Positions 9,350 to 21,692 of a stretch of 64,000 bases of DNA are shown here, piece by piece. This stretch comes from Garcia nutans (lineage: Eukaryota; Streptophyta; Magnoliopsida; Malpighiales; Euphorbiaceae). A program made the position numbers and the translations under genes. The notes beneath the pieces are model-generated. The model did no database searches. It saw only the letters and a program-made list of their open reading frames with translations, and was not told the DNA's origin. The stretch covers positions 33,003,001 through 33,067,000 of the forward strand of contig CANTUV010000037.1 in NCBI GenBank assembly GCA_947685225.1, in the 5' to 3' direction. Every line of letters begins with the position of its first letter. Positions within the stretch are counted from its first letter, which is position 1.

Positions 9350-9760
9350 TCAATTTCAGTCTCGGGTAATTCAATCCAATCTTGGGTCCAAGTACCCAAA
9401 TCAAATTCAATATCGGGTCCAAGTACCCAAATCAAATCAATCTCAGGTCCAAGTACCCAAATCAAATCAAGTTAGGATCGAGCATCCCAATTTATTTTAG
9501 GATCGAGTATCCCAATCCAATTTAGGATTGAGTATCCAAATTCAGTTTAAGATCGAGTATCCCAATCCAGTTTAGGATCTAGTATCTAAATCCAGTTAGG
9601 GTCGAGTATCCAAATCCATTTTAAGATCGAGTATCCAAATCCATTTAGGATCGAGTATCCAAATCCAGTTAAGATCGAGTATCCGAATCCAATTTAGGAT
9701 TGAGTATCCAAGTCTAGTTTAGGATTGAGTATCCAAATCTCTCGGGTCCAGAACCCAAAA
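9350..9760 (+). repeat. 30-bp and 26-bp tandem repeats before the A1 PPT
   Basis: First come three to four units of about 30 bp carrying AAGTACCCAAATCAAATC and CTCGGGTCC (to about 9475). Then follow about ten units of roughly 26 bp with GGATCGAGTATCCAAATCCA. A2 and A4 expand the first type and lack the second. Confidence 0.8.
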
Positions 9761-9879
9761 TTACCCTTAAGTCTAGAACCTAAAATTATACTTGAGTCTA
9801 GAACCCAAAACCTCAACCATCTCAAAAATTAAGTCTTATTGCTTTTCACTCTCTTTTACTAAAGTCTCAGATCGTTCAA

Positions 9880-9892
9880 GCAGGGGGCAAAC
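9880..9892 (+). promoter_or_regulatory. A1 polypurine tract
   Basis: GCAGGGGGCAAAC directly precedes the TGTAGACCC start of the 3' LTR. It is the expected primer for plus-strand DNA synthesis and is repeated at the same place in A2 and A4. Confidence 0.75.
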
Positions 9893-10441
9893 TGTAGACC
9901 CTTAATTTTTAACCCAGTCCGTTCCAATATATTTTAATTAGTCTAAAATAATTTTGGTGTTGTCCAATATATTTTAATTAGTCCAAAATAATTTTTGTGT
10001 TATCTTAATTGAATAATATTTGTCTTAGTATTTAGTTTTTATAATTAATAAAAAATGAAAATTAATAATAATAAACAAATAATTAAAAATAAAAATAAAA
10101 ACCGGCAACGAAAAAATCGACGATAAAAAAATTCATCACCTAAAGGGTTGGACGAAATGGCCTTGGGCCATTTCGCCCTCAGGAGTTTCCTGCGGGCAAA
10201 ATGGCCCGCAGCCCGCCCTCGCAGTTTTTAGCTCACTAGTCCTCACAGCTAGCCATCGCAAGTTTTTTTCGCCAGCGAAATTTTTCCGACGCAATTTTTT
10301 TCGAAACCAAATTCTATTTGGTTTCGGTTTTACTTTTCCTAATTAATGATGAATTCCTTCAACAATTAAGATTAATCATTGAAATTTCCTATAAATAAGA
10401 CTATAAATAATACAGAAAGGGGGGGGACTTTGGACGATCGG
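9893..10441 (+). repeat. A1 3' LTR, upstream segment
   Basis: This starts TGTAGACCC after the PPT. It ends at ATCGG, the B1 target duplication, and resumes at 21698 in register with the 5' LTR. Confidence 0.9.
10390..10397 (+). promoter_or_regulatory. TATA box of A1 3' LTR
   Basis: TATAAATA at the conserved LTR position, with a second copy about 12 bp further on. B1 entered 51 bp downstream. Confidence 0.55.
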
Positions 10442-11307
10442 TGTCACGAACCAATTTGTACATATGTACAATACATCCATGTACAGTACATCCGCGTACA
10501 GTAACAGGAGCTGTCCCGAGTAATCACCAAAGAACACGAAGTGAAAGGAAGCTCTATAGGACAAAAAGTACCTAACTGAAAAGATTGTAAAAGTTTTGGG
10601 GAGGTGACTGTAATTTTAAAAAGTTTTGGGGAGATAACTATAATTTCCAAAAGTTGTACTGGAGGTTCTTAATAGTGCATATAACAGACTCCATAAATGG
10701 AAAGTAGAGAAAAATTGGGTCGAAATGGAACACCACGGTTTTTCCCGAAAATGCATAGTTTGAGAGATACAGTGGATTCTTGACCAAGGGTATTTTTGTC
10801 ATTCTTGTGATAATAATGTATACACTGGAAAACAAGACACGTAAAGGTATCCTAAGTAAACAGAAGGACTCCGCAGTGATCGATGTTGAAGAACGAACCT
10901 AAGTGGAGACCCGAATCACGTAAGGACCTAAAGGGAATTTTTACAAAAGTCAAGGGCATGAGCGTAATTTTTATAAATTAGTTCAAAATCAAGAATGAAT
11001 GTCGGAAATGGAAATGAGAGGTTGAAAGGAGGAGAACGGTATATTTTACGCGTCGTAAAACCAAAAGGCAAAACTTTCCATTGAAGGGTATTTTGGTCTT
11101 TTCACTTCCACCCATTTTCTAGAAAAGGGACACATGGCATAGTAATTTTCTAGAAGAGGACACATGGCAAAATCTTGTTTAAAGACACTTTTGGGTTGGA
11201 TTAATCTTAACCCTCCATATGGCACCATCCTAGTTAAGATACTTTTCTGGTGGTTACATCTTAACCCTCCAAAATGAAATTAATTAAATAAATGGAAAAT
11301 GGAAAAA

Positions 11308-11315
11308 TATAAAAA
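11308..11315 (+). promoter_or_regulatory. Candidate TATA box of B1 5' LTR
   Basis: TATAAAAA followed by a purine-rich stretch. The same octamer is at 19636-19643 in the 3' LTR. B2 LTRs differ here and lack it. Confidence 0.4.
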
Positions 11316-12831
11316 GGGAGAGAAGGATGATTAAAGAACAAAGGACACATTTTTCTCTCCATTTTTGAGAGGTATGGCCGAAATTCTCTCCACCAAAAAG
11401 GGAAGGAATTTTTCAAGGGTTCAAGTGGATTTTTGGAAGGAAAAGCTTAATTTTAAGATAAGGATTCCAATTCTAGCTTTAGTTTATTCATTTGATTGAT
11501 AGTTTTCAAGTTATCAATGAAAGAAAAGTTATGAAAATTATAGGAAATCAAAGGGATAAAGAAGAATAAGGGAAGAAAGAATAGGACAAGCAAGGAACAT
11601 AGCAAATAAACAAGGTTTGGTACTTAAATCATTGCCTTTTCAATTAATTCACATATTTTGCATTATGGGACTTTTGAAATGGTTTTGAAATAATGTTATT
11701 ATGTGTGGTAAATATGTGGGAAAGTGCTCTTGAACCATTTGTAATCAATTGATTGTGAAAAGAATGAAAACAAAACAAACTAGCTAAACTTTGCTCAAAT
11801 ATCCATAAACTTTGATGAACTTTTAATCACTCCTATGGTTTGATTTTTGAAAGAGGGACCCTTAGTCTTTCAATGGTATCACAAAAGGAGTCTAAAAATC
11901 AATTTTGCAAGAAAAAAATGAATTTCCTTCAAATTTTGAAAATTGGGCCGAATGGTCCCTTTTGGGCACCATTCTGCAGCTTTCATTTTAGGCAGTCCGT
12001 TGAAGGGGCAAACGAAAGAATTTTTCGACGAAATTTTACATGAATTTAGTTAACTTATGAAAGTGTTTTCCTACAAAAATTCATCCAAAAATAAGGTTGT
12101 TTACTTAGTCAAAACTGTTGCCAAAGTTGACTAATTTTCAGCAGTAAAAACAGATTTTACTATTTAGTTGTCGCGCGCCATTGCGTTGCCGATTTTACGC
12201 ACCGCGCTACTATTCATTTGGTCATTTTTCTAAATGTGTTAAAACTTGAATATTATGTTATGGATTGATGTTATATCATATCCATTGACATGAAGGAGAA
12301 TTGGAAATGATCAGAAAGGCATCATGACAAGCTATTCCAACAATATATGCATTATGGAAAAATCATGACTTATTGAATATCATGACCAAAGTAATTTAAT
12401 AAATTATTTATGCTCTACTTGGTATATCAGAACCCTTGAGATAAGGGTATGATGCATCATACTACTACTGCAGTACTACTTATGACATGATATGATATTC
12501 CGGCTGAAGGCCGATGATTACAATGACATGATCAATGATGCAATGATAATGGCCATTGGCACATGTGCAAGAATTATGATGAAAAATAATGAAATATGAT
12601 CATGACGAGATATGTTTATCATGACCCTTCCTTATCCGCTGATGTTCTGTTAAACCAGTAGAGCAACCAAAATGATAAAAGCAAGAAAAATGATTTAAAT
12701 TCAAATTATTCAGTCAAGCCTTTTTACCTTATGTGTTTTGTATTTATTCCTTTCAATTATATAAAGTATATAAATGTATGTTCAAATCATTCTTTCATTT
12801 TATTTATTTATTGCAATGATTTAAGTACCCA

Positions 12832-12871
12832 CTAAGCAATTGCTTAGCGAGTTTAGTTTCCTTCTAAACTC
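12832..12871 (+). promoter_or_regulatory. Conserved double hairpin in B LTR
   Basis: CTAAGCAATTGCTTAG is a perfect 16-bp palindrome. It is followed at once by GAGTTTAG/CTAAACTC arms around a 7-nt loop. It is present in all four B LTRs, and family C LTRs hold CTAAGC/GCTTAG at an analogous position. It may mark the transcript end or start region, but this is not shown. Confidence 0.5.
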
Positions 12872-13369
12872 GTAGGTTAAAAGAGGAGACGAGATTGCAG
12901 CATGTCCTACGCAGCTGGCCTTGACTACTACTTTGGGTAGGAGTTTGGATATGATTGATTGTAGTAATATGGCATGTACATAAGCTTGTATGATCTAGCA
13001 AATAAATGTATAATAATGAAAAGCTAGAACACGTACACTGCTAGTAATTTAATAAATCTTATTTGGATTTAGCACTTATGTATGCAAGTATAGAAGTGTG
13101 AATTCTTCTTGCAGGATTGTAGTTCAGGTTATAAGGGTGGATTATTGGGAGTGTGCTTGAGTTGAATTGTGAAACAAAATTGTTTTTCAAAAATTAAAAA
13201 AATCAGTTTTGGCGACACTTGGGACCTCCATTTTTAGGGGAGGTTATGGCAAATTTTTTTTAAAATCTACAATTAAAATTGGCTAAGTAAAATATTAAGA
13301 CACAACCACCATGAGTTAACAGTCCATCTTGGTCTATAAGCATAGGCTAGGATGGGGTGTTACATTTAG

Positions 13370-13381
13370 TGGTATCAGAGC
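13370..13381 (+). promoter_or_regulatory. B1 primer binding site (initiator tRNA-Met)
   Basis: TGGTATCAGAGC begins 5 nt after the LTR end and is complementary to the 3' end of plant initiator tRNA-Met, the usual minus-strand primer in this superfamily. Confidence 0.85.
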
Positions 13382-13598
13382 ACCGGTTTAGCCGGTCCTG
13401 GAAAAGTTAACATAGGAGGATACACATTTTATGTTGGGAGTGGCCATTACCAATGTAAAATGGGATATCCTATAGCAGATAAGAAATGAGAGCATATATC
13501 ATTTAGGTACGAAATGTCAGTATAGTAGAAAGAATATTATAAATACATAAGTATATAAGGTACATTTGATAAAGGAAAATCTAATAGTGATTACGTAC

Positions 13599-15371
13599 AT
13601 GCCATATAGGAAAGTTAATGTGTTTAGTCAAGCCAGCTGCTAATCCTTATCACGATATATGTATACGGTATAAGGTTGCGAGTGGCAGAATCACAAAGAG
13701 TTATAGATCAAGAGAAGGAATCATATGTTTTCGTATCCATAAATGTATAAATGGGTCTTGGACTTATGCCACGACCTGCAACGGTGGCTGTGGAAGGCCC
13801 CGAAGTCTATTTAAGATAGATGACAGTACCATTGCAATAAATGGTAAGAATGGTACCTGTTGCTACCAAAAGAGAAAGGAAGTCCCCAATTGAGAAGTTA
13901 AGGAAATATGGGGCTAAAGAATTTAAGACTAGTAGGGAAGAAGGATTTGAAGAAGTTGAGTACTGTTTGGACAGTACCAGTAGGGCATTGAAACAACTGA
14001 GATGCACACCAGATAAAAGATTTAATTATGCCATGTCCCTTTTGGTAGAAGAAACATATACTTGGTAAAACATACTTAAACGTAAGGAGAAATGAGTTTA
14101 TATATCTACAGCAAGGAAGAATGACAGTATCTGAGTATGATAGAGAGTTCACCCACCTCAGTAAGTATGCAAAGAAAATGATAGAAACAAAGCAAGAAAG
14201 ACGTCAAAGGTTTTGGAAGGATTAAATAATGGAATTAAAGTACAACTAGTAGTCATGGACATGTTTGAATTTTCAAGATTAGTTGTGAAAGTTTTAGGTA
14301 TTGAGAGGGTATACATAGATTAGAGAAGCAGATACCAACATTTGCAACAAAAGAGAGTACAAACTTAAAGCTTAGGAAGATTTCGACAAGTTGGGAAGAA
14401 GTTTAGAAGTGAAGATAGTTTTGCACAGTAAAGCCGGCGATTGCAAAGCCAAGGATCCGGCCGAGGTTCAAGGCTCCAGACATCCGTAGCCAGTATACCG
14501 GGATCCTTATAAGGGGGTTCTAGAAGAAGGTTAGATAGGCGTATATGAATGTAAAAATGAAAATGTACATAAGAAAATGAAATTTGAAGAATGGAATAAA
14601 AAGAGGAACAGAATAAGAGGATAAAAGAAAAGTACGTAAAATGTTAAAACCAGACGGTAAGAGAAAAAAAAGATAGATCTTAGATAGCAAAGATGAGTGA
14701 ACAGAAATAAGTATATGAAAAATTCTCATGTCCGGCCATTAGAGAATATGTACAGTAACGCCATGTACAATATTCACATAAGTAGATGAAGTAAGCGAAC
14801 TAAGAAGGTACTGCTGACCCGATACCGCCGTATTGAAATTTAGCAGGAAATTGGAGTTAAACGTGCTCGACCAATGATGATGGGTTACCATCCCGTGAAG
14901 TCTTAATAAGGTAGGTGACGGACCATATGAGTAGAAACTAGACGAAACCTAATCAAAACACTGTATTGTGATTCCTCCTGAAAATGTCCCAATGTAATCA
15001 TCAAAATTAAGAAATTATAAGAAGAAGATATATGAGATTTATGAATTCAGGAAATGATGGAAAAAAAAGAGAGAGAAGAGAAAGAGAGAAATTAAGAACC
15101 AAAGAGGTAGAAAGTGCAGAATTAAAATTAGATCAAAAAGGAAAGAATGAAAGTAATAACAACCCAAGGACTAGGTAAAGGAAAAAGGAAAAAGTAACAA
15201 TTCAAAAATTACTGGAGGATTGGAAAGAAATATAGATTTGAAGGATATATTACTCCTCTATGCAAACACTGTGGATGAAGACATAAGAGTGAATGCTTGT
15301 ATTTAACAGATGGATGCTGGGAATGCGGGGCGCCAGATCGTGTTAGGGTAAACTGCCAGAAAGACAAGTGA
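13599..15371 (+). pseudogene. gag: Gag with CCHC zinc knuckles (B1)
   Basis: The likely start is ATG 13599 (MPYRK). The gag core is seen at about 13880-14070: PIEKLRKYGAKEF, EVEYCLDSTSRALKQL, and CTPDKRF leading to EETYTW. Frameshifts break it after 14068. The distal zinc knuckles lie at 15261-15356. The first reads C-x2-C-x3-H-x3-C with a TGA stop inside (15276-15278). The second has both leading cysteines and the last one, but Arg where His is expected. The knuckles would bind element RNA for packaging. The TGA in knuckle one is shared with B2. The stretch 14400-15200 between core and knuckles is badly decayed. Confidence 0.75.
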
Positions 15372-15599
15372 ATGTACCCGCACCGACAGAAAAATCACAG
15401 CCCTCTTTTAGCCGAGGCCGAAGCAGGGAAAAGGAAAGTGATTCGAATTTTCAAAGAGCACAATCAGAGACCGTTGACTAGCTCAATTTAAGTACACCAG
15501 CCAGAGCCTACGCAATGAAAAATTAGAAGAATTACCAGTAGGATATGTTAAGTTAGAAACATTAGTTATAAATCCGATAAGAGACGAGGTAGTTACACA
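15372..15599 (+). other. Decayed protease region (B1)
   Basis: This lies between the zinc knuckles and the protease C-terminal segment. I find no D-S/T-G catalytic triad, and the spacing looks short for a full aspartic protease, so the catalytic part is probably deleted. B2 is the same. Confidence 0.45.
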
Positions 15600-16850
15600 C
15601 AAGTGATTAAAGAATGTTCTATAGAGTTACATGAAAATGCATTTCCAGAAAATTTAATAGAGTTACCATTCCGAGAATTTGACGTAATGTTGTATTGGAT
15701 TGGCTAACAAGGCATAAAACAATGGTCGATTATAAGAAGAAAGAGAGTAACACTTCATACTCCCCACAAGGAGGAAGTGACGGCAGTAGGAAAGAGAGCC
15801 GATTACCTAAACAACGTAACAGCAGTAGTTACAACAAGGCATTCCATACAAACGGATGTGAGGCACACTTGGTAAGCACTATGGAAGCAAAGAAGAATGT
15901 GATAAAGATTCAAGAGGTATCAACAATGCGTAATTTTCTCGATGTTTCTTTAGACGAGCTACCCGGATGATCACCTAAGAGAAAAGTAGGATTCACTATA
16001 AATGTATATCCGGGAACTGCACCGGTGTTGGTTGCCTCATACCGAATGGTACCAGCGGAACCCAAAGAAATGAAAAAGCAATTATAGGAGCTACTCGACA
16101 AGGGTCTTATACGGCCAAGTAGTTCTTCATGGGGCACGCCAGTACTCTTCGTCAAGAAGAAAGATAAATCCTTAAGGTCATATGTGAACTATAAGTAGTT
16201 GAATGAGCTTACGATTAAGGATAAATATCCATTACCGTCCATCGACGATGTATTCGACCAGCTTAAAAGAACCAAGGTCTTTTCAAAAAATATATATATA
16301 TCACTGATTGGGATATCAGCAGCTACGGATCAAAGGAAAAGACATTCCAAAGACTACATCTAGAACTCGATACGAACATTATAAGTTCCTTGTATTGCCT
16401 TTTAAGCCCACAAATGTGTCAGTAGTATTCATGGATTTAATGAATCATATCTTTCATCCATACTTTGACCAATTTGTAAATGGTGTTCATAGATGACACC
16501 TTCATTTATTTAAGGAACAAAGAAGAATACGATCAATACTTTTGCACAATATTGCAAATGTTGCGAGAGAAGTAGTTGTACGTCAAACATGACAAATGCG
16601 AGTTTTGATTGGAAAAAGTGGCATTCTTAGAACACACCATATTAGCATAAGGCATTAAAGTGGGTATTAAGAAAACAAAAGCCATTTTGGAATGGAAAAC
16701 ACCAAAGACAGTAATAAAAGTAAGAATCTTCTTAGGACTGACTGGGTACTATTAATGTTTTATAAAAGGGTTTTCCATTATTATCATCCCAATGACAAGA
16801 TTGTTTCAAAGGAATGCCAAACTCCAATGGACTGATAAATGTTAGAAGAA
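15600..16850 (+). pseudogene. pol: Protease tail and reverse transcriptase (B1)
   Basis: The protease C-terminus is seen as LIELPFREFD near 15657; a missing G near 15691, compared with B2, shifts the frame. The RT then follows: MRNFLDVSLDELPG (15925-15968), LLDKGLIRPSSSSWGTPVLF (about 16090-16150), LNELTIKDKYPLP (about 16200) and the active-site motif FIDD at 16486-16497. FIDD lies in a frame different from the preceding open stretch. The enzyme would copy element RNA into DNA in the particle. A TAG replaces Gln before LNELTI, and several stops follow. Both aspartates of the active site survive, but the reading frame does not. Confidence 0.8.
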
Positions 16851-17260
16851 CTTGAGAAACTAAAGGAAAAGTTAACGAATGCTTCAATAACCATATGGCC
16901 CGTGTCCAGCAAAGAATTTGTGATATATAGTGATGCTTCACACATCGGTTAAGGTTATATGCTTATGTAAAAGGATAAAATAGTCGCATAAGTCTTTTGA
17001 TGATTTAAACCATACGAAAAAATAATAATAATAAGCTGGCACACTGTTTGGAATTAACAGTTATCGTACTGGCTTTCAAGATTTGGAGATATGATTTATA
17101 TGGAGAAAAGTGTTATATTTATACAGACGCAAAAGTTTAAAATATCCGCCAACCCAAGAGGATATCAATTTATGGTAAGGAAAGTAAACCCAAGTTTTGG
17201 AAATAACAGCTAAGTTATAAATTATCATCTAGGAAAAGCTAACGTGGTGGCCGACGCACT
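16851..17260 (+). pseudogene. pol: RNase H domain (B1)
   Basis: The signature YSDASHIG is readable near 16927-16949, followed by a TAA at 16950-16952 shared with B2. Further stops fall where the family has VAYASRQL; B1 alone has an extra stop just before. A distal fragment with HLGKANVVADAL is readable near 17225-17262. RNase H would remove RNA from the RNA-DNA hybrid during reverse transcription. Confidence 0.7.
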
Positions 17261-17499
17261 TGGAGGAAAATCGATACCAGCCTTAGGCGCTATAAAGATC
17301 AGTTTAAGACCAATGGAAGAGGAAGTACTAGTAGTAGAAATGCAAGCATAAACTATGTTTCTTTTCAAGAAATTCATCAAGTGAAAAAGGAAAACGAATA
17401 AATACAAAAATGGATCAAGCAAGTGCAAGGAGGAAAGGATATAAAATTCTAAATTTCTAAGAACAGTAGTTTGTATTATGACAATAGAGTAATGATACT

Positions 17500-18360
17500 A
17501 ACAATGGGAGACATAAGAAAGAAAATTTTTTTCGAAAAGCATATAGTAGTCTCTACGCAATGCATCCAAGAGTTACAAATGTATCAATATCTAAAGAAGT
17601 TTTTAATGGTAGCCTGGAATGAAGAGAGATATTGTTGATTTTATGACCAAATGTTTAATATGTCAACAAGCAAAAGTGAAACATCAAATACTATCGGGAC
17701 TGTTACAACTAATTCCCACTCTGGTATGGAAATGGGAACATATCACTATGGATTTCGTCATAGAAGTACCAATGACACGAGGCCGGCATGATGTTGTTCG
17801 GATAATCATTGACTGCCTAACTAAGTTATCTCATTTTCTACTTTTACAAATGGATTATTCAATAGATAAATTGGTGGAAATGTACGCTAAGGAAATTGTA
17901 CGATTACACATGATTCCAACGTCTATCATTTTAGGCAGAGGTCCATAGTTCACCATGAATTTATGGACGAAGTTGCAAATAGCTTCTGAAACCCAAACAA
18001 ATTATAGCACTGCCTTTCACCCGTAAACAGATGGACGATTTGAAAGAGTAATCCAAATTTTTGGAAGACATATTAAGAGTATGTGTTATAGAATTTAAGG
18101 GTGGCTGGATTAGGTATTTGAGTTTAATTGAATATGCATATAACAACGACTATTAATTCAGCATACGGTGATGCCCTATAAAGAATTATAGAAAGAAAAC
18201 ATGGAACACTAGAGTGTTGGACGAAATTAAGTAAAGACAAGATAAAATCATATGCGGGTAGGTAGGAGCAAAATCATATGCGGACTCGAAACGAAGGGAC
18301 ATAGAACTCTAAGTGGAAGATAAGGTTTTTCTTAAGACTTTCCCATGAAAGGAGGTATTA
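17500..18360 (+). pseudogene. pol: Integrase (B1), catalytic Asp lost
   Basis: The zinc-binding part has HPRVTN and CLICQQAK. Stops at 17604-17606 and 17610-17612 replace the two Trp codons usual before PGMKRDI. The core begins HITMDFVIEVP, with the first catalytic Asp. The second is changed: the family motif SDRDPxF reads LGRGP, with GGC at 17934-17936. FHP is followed by a TAA at 18024-18026 in place of Gln. The Glu in FERVIQ is kept. All these lesions except small frameshifts are shared with B2, so they predate the last transposition. The enzyme cannot have been active from this copy or its direct parent. Confidence 0.82.
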
Positions 18361-18429
18361 AGATTTAAGCAGAAAAGTAAGTTAAGCCTTAGGCTTATTG
18401 GACTATACGAGATCATCGAATGCATAAAT

Positions 18430-18716
18430 CAATAGTCTATCGGTTAACTCTATTACCAGAACTGAACAAAATACATAATGTTTTTCACGTTTCAATGATA
18501 AGGTAATATCGTTTGAACTTCACACACGATATAAAGACACAAAACATCAGAGTCAAATCTGACCTAAATTATGAAGAAGAACCAATAGAAATTTTAGCAC
18601 GAAAAGTCAAAGGATTAAGAAATAAGAAAATTCCTCCAGTTAAAGTGCGGCAAAGGAACCATAGAATGGAAGAGATAATTTGGGAAAAGGAAGGGATAAT
18701 GAGGATGGAAACCTAA
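18430..18716 (+). pseudogene. pol: Chromodomain-like integrase tail (B1)
   Basis: The open stretch contains SDLNYEEEPIEILARKV, GLRNKKIPPVKV and MEEIIWEKEGIMR. This is the Tekay-type C-terminal module that lies after the 'GPYEI...HNVFHVS' part, the latter still traceable near 18400-18500. In chromoviruses this tail is thought to direct integration to heterochromatin. The same module occurs in C2. Confidence 0.75.
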
Positions 18717-18751
18717 ATTTTATACCCGATCGGCTTTAAGACGAAGCCTAA

Positions 18752-18769
18752 ATTTTAGAGTGGAAGAAA
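18752..18769 (+). promoter_or_regulatory. B1 polypurine tract
   Basis: The purine-rich GAGTGGAAGAAA abuts the TGTCACGA start of the 3' LTR. B2 has GAGGGGAAGAAA at the same place. Confidence 0.7.
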
Positions 18770-21692
18770 TGTCACGAACCAATTTGTACATATGTACAAT
18801 ACATCCATGTACAGTACATCCGCGTACAGTAACAGGAGCTGTCCCGAGTAATCACCAAAGAACACGAAGTGAAAGGAAGCTCTATAGGACAAAAAGGACC
18901 TAACTGAAAAGATTGTAAAAGTTTTGGGGAGGTGACTGTAATTTCAAAAAGTTTTGGGGAGATAACTATAATTTCCAAAAGTTGTACTGGAGGTTCTTAA
19001 TAGTGCATATAACAAACTCCATAAATGGAAAGTAGAGAAAAATTGGGTCGAAATGGAACACCACGGTTTTTCCCGAAAACGCATAGTTTGAGAGATACAG
19101 TGGATTCTTGACCAAGGGTATTTTTGTCATTCTTGTGATAATAATGTATACACTGGAAAACAAGACACGTAAAGGTATCCGAAGTAAACAGAAGGACTCC
19201 GCAGTGATCGATGTTGAAGAACGAACCTAAGTGGAGACCCGAATCACGTAAGGACCTAAAGGGAATTTTTACAAAAGTCAAGGGCATGAGCGTAATTTTT
19301 ATAAATTAGTTCAAAATCAAGAATGAATGTCGGAAATGGAAATGAGAGGTTGAAAGGAGGAGAACGGTATATTTTACGCGTCGTAAAACCAAAAGGCAAA
19401 ACTTTCCATTGAAGGGTATTTTGGTCTTTTCACTTCCACCCATTTTCTAGAAAAGGGACACATGGCATAGTAATTTTCTAGAAGAGGACACATGGCAAAA
19501 TCTTGTTTAAAGACACTTTTGGGTTGGATTAATCTTAACCCTCCATATGGCACCATCCTAGTTAAGATACTTTTCTGGTGGTTACATCTTAACCCTCCAA
19601 AATGAAATTAATTAAATAAATGGAAAATGGAAAAATATAAAAAGGGAGAGAAGGATGATTAAAGAACAAAGGACACATTTTTCTCTCCATTTTTGAGAGG
19701 TATGGCCGAAATTCTCTCCACCAAAAAGGGAAGGAATTTTTCAAGGGTTCAAGTGGATTTTTGGAAGGAAAAGCTTAATTTTAAGGTAAGGATTCCAATT
19801 CTAGCTTTAGTTTATTCATTTGATTGATAGTTTTCAAGTTATCAATGAAAGAAAAGTTATGAAAATTATAGGAAATCAAAGGGATAAAGAAGAATAAGGG
19901 AAGAAAGAATAGGACAAGCAAGGAACATAGCAAATAAACAAGGTTTGGTACTTAAATCATTGCCTTTTCAATTAATTCACATATTTTGCATTATGGGACT
20001 TTTGAAATGGTTTTGAAATAATGTTATTATGTGTGGTAAATATGTGGGAAAGTGCTCTTGAACCATTTGTAATCAATTGATTGTGAAAAGAATGAAAACA
20101 AAACAAACTAGCTAAACTTTGCTCAAATATCCATAAACTTTGATGAACTTTTAATCACTCCTTTGGTTTGATTTTTGAAAGAGGGACCCTTAGTCTTTCA
20201 ATGGTATCACAAAAGGAGTCTAAAAATCAATTTTGCAAGAAAAAAATGAATTTCCTTCAAATTTTGAAAATTGGGCCGAATGGTCCCTTTTGGGCACCAT
20301 TCTGCAGCTTTCATTTTGGGCAGTCCGTTGAAGGGGCAAACGAAAGAATTTTTCGACGAAATTTTACATGAATTTAGTTAACTTATGAAAGTGTTTTCCT
20401 ACAAAAATTCATCCAAAAATAAGGTTGTTTACTTAGTCAAAACTGTTGCCAAAGTTGACTAATTTTCAGCAGTAAAAACAGATTTTACTATTTAGTTGTC
20501 GCGCGCCATTGCGTTGCCGATTTTACGCACCGCGCTACTATTCATTTGGTCATTTTTCTAAATGTGTTAAAACTTGAATATTATGTTATGGATTGATGTT
20601 AAATCATATCAAATGACATGAAGGAGAATTGGAAATGATCAGAAAGGCATCATGACAAGCTATTCCAACAATATATGCATTATGGAAAAATCATGACTTA
20701 TTGAATATCATGACCAAAGTAATTTAATAAATTATTTATGCTCTACTTGGTATATCAGAACCCTTGAGATAAGGGTATGATGCATCATACTACTACTACA
20801 GTACTGCTTATGACATGATATGATATTCTGGCTGAAGGCCGATGATTACAATGACATGATCAATGATGCAATGATAATGGCCATTGGCACATGTGCAAGA
20901 ATTATGATGAAAAATAATGAAATATGATCATGACGAGATATGTTTATCATGACCCTTCCTTATCCGCTGATGTTCTGTTAAACCAGTAGAGCAGCCAAAA
21001 TGATAAAAGCAAGAAAAATGATTTAAATTCAAATTATTCAGTCAAGCCTTTTTACCTTATGTGTTTTGTATTTATTCCTTTCAATTATATAAAGTATATA
21101 AATGTATGTTCAAATCATTCTTTCATTTTATTTATTTATTGCAATGATTTAAGTACCCACTAAGCAATTGCTTAGCGAGTTTAGTTTCCTTCTAAACTCG
21201 TAGGTTAAAAGAGGAGACGAGATTGCAGCATGTCCTACGCAGCTGGCCTTGACTACTACTTTGGGTAGGAGTTTGGATATGATTGATTGTAGTAATATGG
21301 CATGTACATAAGCTTGTATGATCTAGCAAATAAATGTATAATAATGAAAAGCTAGAACACGTACACTGCTAGTAATTTAATAAATCTTATTTGGATTTAG
21401 CACTTATGTATGCAAGTATAGAAGTGTGAATTCTTCTTGCAGGATTGTAGTTCAGGTTATAAGGGTGGATTATTGGGAGTGTGCTTGAGTTGAATTGTGA
21501 AACAAAATTGTTTTTCAAAAATTAAAAAAATCAGTTTTGGCGACACTTGGGACCTCCATTTTTAGGGGAGGTTATGGCAAATTTTTTTTAAAATCTACAA
21601 TTAAAATTGGCTAAGTAAAATATTAAGACACAACCACCATGAGTTAACAGTCCATCTTGGTCTATAAGCATAGGCTAGGATGGGGTGTTACA
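18770..21692 (+). repeat. B1 3' LTR
   Basis: 2,923 bp, TGTCACGA...GTTACA, in exact register with the 5' LTR. It is followed by ATCGG. The conserved double hairpin is at 21160-21199. Confidence 0.93.

Larger units (their letters stand above)
10442..13364 (+). repeat. B1 5' LTR
   Basis: TGTCACGA...GTTACA, nearly identical to 18770-21692. It contains a TATA-like box and a conserved double hairpin. The first 600 bp or so, and everything after about 1.3 kb, match B2; the part around 11060-11460 is unlike B2. Confidence 0.93.
10442..21692 (+). mobile_element. Element B1: Tekay-like chromovirus, complete but defective
   Basis: Two LTRs of exactly 2,923 bp (10442-13364 and 18770-21692) bracket an internal region of 5,405 bp. 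The element is flanked by a perfect duplication, ATCGG (10437-10441 and 21693-21697). I counted about 15 mismatches and no indels between the LTRs (roughly 0.5%), so insertion was recent. PBS, PPT, gag, RT, RNase H, integrase and a C-terminal chromodomain-like tail are all present in order. Every coding segment carries stops or frameshifts, and many stops are shared with B2. It must have been mobilised by proteins from another copy. Confidence 0.93.

Noticed and set aside
11840..12043. Conserved 67-residue frame in all B LTRs (also 20168, 33973, 42485)
   Set aside because: It is repeated only because the LTR is repeated; it has no ATG (it opens with TTG), varies in length among copies and resembles no known protein.
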